Shown: positions 6,844 to 9,370 of the stretch, piece after piece
How positions within the stretch are numbered: position 1 is the first letter of the stretch
Layout of the letters: the number at the start of each line of letters is the position of its first letter
Source of the DNA: Anaerolineaceae bacterium UBA700
GTDB lineage: Bacteria > Chloroflexota > Anaerolineae > Anaerolineales > Anaerolineaceae
Assembly: GCA_002298885.1 (NCBI GenBank)
Contig: DBMK01000274.1
Location: forward strand, 1 to 9,370
Reading direction: 5' to 3'
DNA length: 9,370 nt
The notes under the pieces: generated by a model
Databases searched by the model: none
Seen by the model: only the letters and a program-made list of their open reading frames with translations
Told to the model about the DNA's origin: nothing
Made by a program: the position numbers and the translations under genes

Positions 6844-6879
6844 TATCTAGATAATAACGGGAAAATATATTATTATAAT
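6844..6879. promoter_or_regulatory. AT-rich divergent control region with candidate -10 for the HD-GYP gene
   Basis: It contains the 10-bp perfect palindrome TATCTAGATA (6844-6853) and TATAAT on the plus strand (6874-6879), the latter within the palindrome ATTATAAT (6872-6879). A transcript starting near 6886 would have a leader of about 31 bases before TTG 6917. The spaced -35 position is a poor match. The stretch is far more AT-rich than the coding DNA on either side. Confidence 0.35.
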
Positions 6880-6903
6880 CAACTCAACTTTCCACATTGG
6901 ATA

Positions 6904-6910
6904 GAAAGGG
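6904..6910 (+). promoter_or_regulatory. Ribosome binding site deciding the TTG start of the HD-GYP gene
   Basis: GAAAGGG, 6 bases before TTG 6917. The next in-frame candidate, ATG 6980, has no comparable site upstream. Confidence 0.65.
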
Positions 6911-6916
6911 TCCGGA

Positions 6917-9247
6917 TTGAGAGAATTGCCCCGACTGTGGCGAAGCCTGTTCCGTTTGACCGACTCAAACGAGCGATTCATGGAGCGCGAGCAGTGGACT
7001 CGCGACGCGCTGAGCCTTGCGGCGAGGGTAGTTAGCATCGCGGCGGTTGTGCTTACTGCCGGCGCGGCGCTCGGAATTTTCACCTTTATTGAAATAACCC
7101 CCGTTTACGCCATCCTGGCGCTTACCATTTTCCCCTGGTGGGGAGCGCGGCGCGGCGGCTGGCGCTGGGCTCGTTTCTTCCCGATTGGGTTATGCTTCGT
7201 GATGGCTATGACCGGGTCTTACTTCTTCGGGTTTCAAACCGGCTTCGCCATATTCTACGTCACTACGGTATTATTGGCCGGCATGCTGCAAGGGGACATG
7301 CTCCGCTGGGTGATGGTTGTTTTAGGCACAATAAGCAGCGCCTTTTTCGGGCAGCGGCTGGCCCCACCCGGCGAGCCCCTGTCCTTCCTGGCCCCGTCTT
7401 TTGTGGTCCTGTTCGGCCTGACGAGCGCGGCCTTACTGCAGTGGTATTATGACACCCGGCTGCAAAAGATTATGGCGGACCTGGCGACTGGAAAAGATGC
7501 GCTGGAAACCGAATTTGCGCTGCGCCAGCAAGCCGAGGCGGACCGGCAGGAAAAGGAAGCCCAATACCGCCGCCTGGCGGACAACACCAGCGACCTGGTG
7601 GCGGAGATCGACGCGGAAGGGATCTTCCGCTTTGCGTCAATGTCGTACACACGAGTGCTCGGTTACCAGCCGGAGGAACTGCTGGGGACAAACGCCTTCA
7701 GCCTGGTCCACCCGGAAGACCTGCCCGCAACCAGGTCTGCGGCGGAGCAGGCAGCGTCCTCCGGCACGCCTACCATGGTGCAGGTACGCACCCGCCATGC
7801 AAATGGGAGTTACCTTTTCTTCGATGTTTTCGGATCGCCCCTCTACGACGATGCCGGCAAGTTTGGCGGTTTCGTGCTTTCCAGCCGAGACGTTACCTTG
7901 CAAATGCAGGCCGAAACTGCCATCCAGGAATCCGAGGAGCGTTTCCGGGCAATCATCGAGGCCTCGCCGCTGGGGATCCACATGTATACTCTGCAGGAAG
8001 ACGGCAGCCTGGTCTTTTCAGGCTGCAACCCGGCGGCAGTGACCATCTTGGGTTACGACCAATCGCACCTGATTGGGCTGCCGATCGAGACCGCCTTCCC
8101 GATACTGGTTGGGACGGAAATCTCCGAGCGTTATACGGAAGCAGCCCGTTCGGGCCTGCGCTGGGACGGAGAACATTATACATACGACGACCACAAGGTG
8201 TCTGGCGCATATGAGGTCCACGCGTTTCAGACTTCGCCTGGCCATATGGTGGCCATGTTTGCCGATATTACGGAACGCATCCAGGCCGCCCAGGCGCTGA
8301 TGTTATCCGAGGAGAAATTTGCGACTGCCTTCCGCACCTCTCCGGATTCGATCAACATCAACCGCCTGAGCGACGGCTTGTACCTGGACATCAACCAGGG
8401 CTTCACTGAAATCATGGGTTACGAGCGCCAGGACGTAATCGGAAAAACGTCGCTGGAGCTGAATATATGGGCCGATCCGGCCGACCGGGCCCGCCTGGTG
8501 AGCGGGCTGCGCCGGAACGGAGAGGTGCACAACCTGGAAGCGAAATTCCAGCGCAAGGATGGAACGGTTGCGTTCGGGCTGATGTCGGCGCGGGTGATCG
8601 AGATCGGGGGCGAAACGTGCATCCTGTCCATCACGCGGGATATGACGGAGCGCCATAAGGCCGAATTTGACCTGCGCCAGGCGCACGCCGAGCTGGAGCA
8701 GGCGTACGCGGCCACCCTGGAGGGCTGGGTGCAGGCGCTGCAAATGCGCGAGCACGAGACCGGCGAACACAGCCGGCGAGTGGTGGAGCTAACGATGAAG
8801 ATCGCCGAAGAAATGAAAATCGACGGCGAAGCACAGGTGCACATCCAGCGCGGGGCGCTGCTGCACGACATCGGCAAGATGGGCGTGCCGGACGAAATCC
8901 TGCTGAAACCGGGGGCGCTGACGCCGGACGAATGGGTGATCATGCGCCGGCACCCGGAGTTCGCCTATTCGCTGCTCAACGAAATCGCTTACCTGCGCCC
9001 GGCGATAGATATTCCTTTCTGCCATCACGAGCGCTGGGACGGAAGCGGCTACCCACGCGGCCTGAGAGGCCGGGATATTCCCGTCTCGGCGCGCATCTTT
9101 GCGGTGGTGGACGTGTACGACGCCCTGCTCAACCGCCGCCCCTACCGCCCGGCCTGGCCCGAGGCGGAGGTGCTGCGCTACCTGGCGGAGCAGAGCGGGA
9201 AGCAGTTCGACCCGGAGATTGTGGAGCTGTTTTTGAGGGTTAAGTAG
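6917..9247 (+). CDS. Membrane PAS-PAS-PAS-HD-GYP protein, probable c-di-GMP phosphodiesterase
   Basis: A 776-residue inner-membrane signalling protein. Residues 33-175 hold about five hydrophobic helices with short loops. A charged, coiled-coil-like linker follows (180-220), then three PAS domains: about 216-328, 338-455 and 463-580. The second contains YEVHAFQTSPGHM (432-444), and each ends in a DVT/DIT/DMT motif. A second helical linker (581-605) leads to the HD-GYP domain (about 605-776). Expected metal and catalytic residues are present: E614 and H618 (HETGEHSRRV), H650-D651 and K654 (HDIGK), H679, H703-H704 (HHERWDGSGYP, with GYP at 711-713) and D732. HD-GYP domains of this kind hydrolyse c-di-GMP to pGpG or GMP. 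No GGDEF, EAL or kinase domain is present. The start is TTG 6917 with GAAAGGG upstream; ATG 6980 is the alternative. The PAS ligands are unknown. Confidence 0.92.
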   Translation: MRELPRLWRSLFRLTDSNERFMEREQWTRDALSLAARVVSIAAVVLTAGAALGIFTFIEITPVYAILALTIFPWWGARRGGWRWARFFPIGLCFVMAMTGSYFFGFQTGFAIFYVTTVLLAGMLQGDMLRWVMVVLGTISSAFFGQRLAPPGEPLSFLAPSFVVLFGLTSAALLQWYYDTRLQKIMADLATGKDALETEFALRQQAEADRQEKEAQYRRLADNTSDLVAEIDAEGIFRFASMSYTRVLGYQPEELLGTNAFSLVHPEDLPATRSAAEQAASSGTPTMVQVRTRHANGSYLFFDVFGSPLYDDAGKFGGFVLSSRDVTLQMQAETAIQESEERFRAIIEASPLGIHMYTLQEDGSLVFSGCNPAAVTILGYDQSHLIGLPIETAFPILVGTEISERYTEAARSGLRWDGEHYTYDDHKVSGAYEVHAFQTSPGHMVAMFADITERIQAAQALMLSEEKFATAFRTSPDSININRLSDGLYLDINQGFTEIMGYERQDVIGKTSLELNIWADPADRARLVSGLRRNGEVHNLEAKFQRKDGTVAFGLMSARVIEIGGETCILSITRDMTERHKAEFDLRQAHAELEQAYAATLEGWVQALQMREHETGEHSRRVVELTMKIAEEMKIDGEAQVHIQRGALLHDIGKMGVPDEILLKPGALTPDEWVIMRRHPEFAYSLLNEIAYLRPAIDIPFCHHERWDGSGYPRGLRGRDIPVSARIFAVVDVYDALLNRRPYRPAWPEAEVLRYLAEQSGKQFDPEIVELFLRVK

Positions 9248-9273
9248 AGGAGAATCCGCGAATTACATGAATT

Positions 9274-9291
9274 GACCTAACCCCCCGGCCC
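9274..9291 (+). repeat. Truncated repeat copy (head only)
   Basis: GACCTAACCCCCCGGCCC matches the head of the repeat family and then diverges before the hairpin arms. A short GGCC/GGCC stem followed by TTTTT (9287-9307) comes straight after and could be a weak terminator for the HD-GYP gene. Confidence 0.6.
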
Positions 9292-9323
9292 TTGAGTTTG
9301 GCCTTTTTAATAATTTTGGATCT

Positions 9324-9370
9324 GACCTCACCCCCAACCCCCTCTCCACGGGGTGGAGAGGGGGCTTTTT
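9324..9370 (+). repeat. Repeat copy with hairpin and T tract, terminator-like
   Basis: GACCTCACCCCCAA head, then an 11-bp perfect hairpin (9338-9348 and 9354-9364, loop CGGGG), then CTTTTT to the window edge. The stem equals that of the copies at 3726 and 3803, and its loop is the reverse complement of the loop at 3814-3818. With the T tract it could act as an intrinsic terminator about 75-120 bases after the HD-GYP stop. A mirrored partner may follow beyond the window. Confidence 0.7.

Overview
The window looks like a high-GC bacterial chromosome segment. Dispersed repeats with a core like GACCT(A/C)ACCCCC, followed by a C-rich/G-rich hairpin, recur in its intergenic gaps. Together with the gene style (membrane PAS/HD-GYP sensor, N-terminally extended amidase, TTG starts), they suggest a Chloroflexota bacterium, perhaps Anaerolineae. 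That assignment is inference: there is no rRNA or marker gene here.

Layout. Bases 1-115 hold a paired-hairpin repeat cut by the window edge. A plus-strand pair follows: a stand-alone response-regulator receiver protein (349-750) and, one base after its stop, a membrane O-acyltransferase (752-1909). Past it lie one repeat copy and a 22-bp perfect hairpin (1961-2006), which should stop transcription from both sides of this convergent junction. A minus-strand block runs from 6720 down to 2005. It holds a DHA2-type MFS exporter (5233-6720), a MATE exporter beginning 4 bp after it (3876-5228), a 134-bp mirror-image repeat element (3711-3844), and an amidase-signature hydrolase (2005-3669). A divergent, AT-rich control region (6721-6916) separates the MFS gene from a plus-strand membrane protein with three PAS domains and an HD-GYP c-di-GMP phosphodiesterase domain (6917-9247). 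The window ends in two more repeat copies, the last of which resembles a terminator.

How the parts may work together. The MFS and MATE genes are almost certainly co-transcribed and probably form a two-exporter efflux operon. The amidase could belong to it or stand alone; the repeat element lies between them. The receiver/acyltransferase pair suggests that a phosphorelay and surface-glycan acylation are made together, but no histidine kinase is present. The HD-GYP protein would lower c-di-GMP in response to small-molecule or redox signals sensed by its PAS domains.

All six genes belong to known families. The least ordinary material is the intergenic repeat family: its hairpin stems change sequence between copies but keep pairing, and two copies face each other as a 26-bp perfect terminal inverted repeat.
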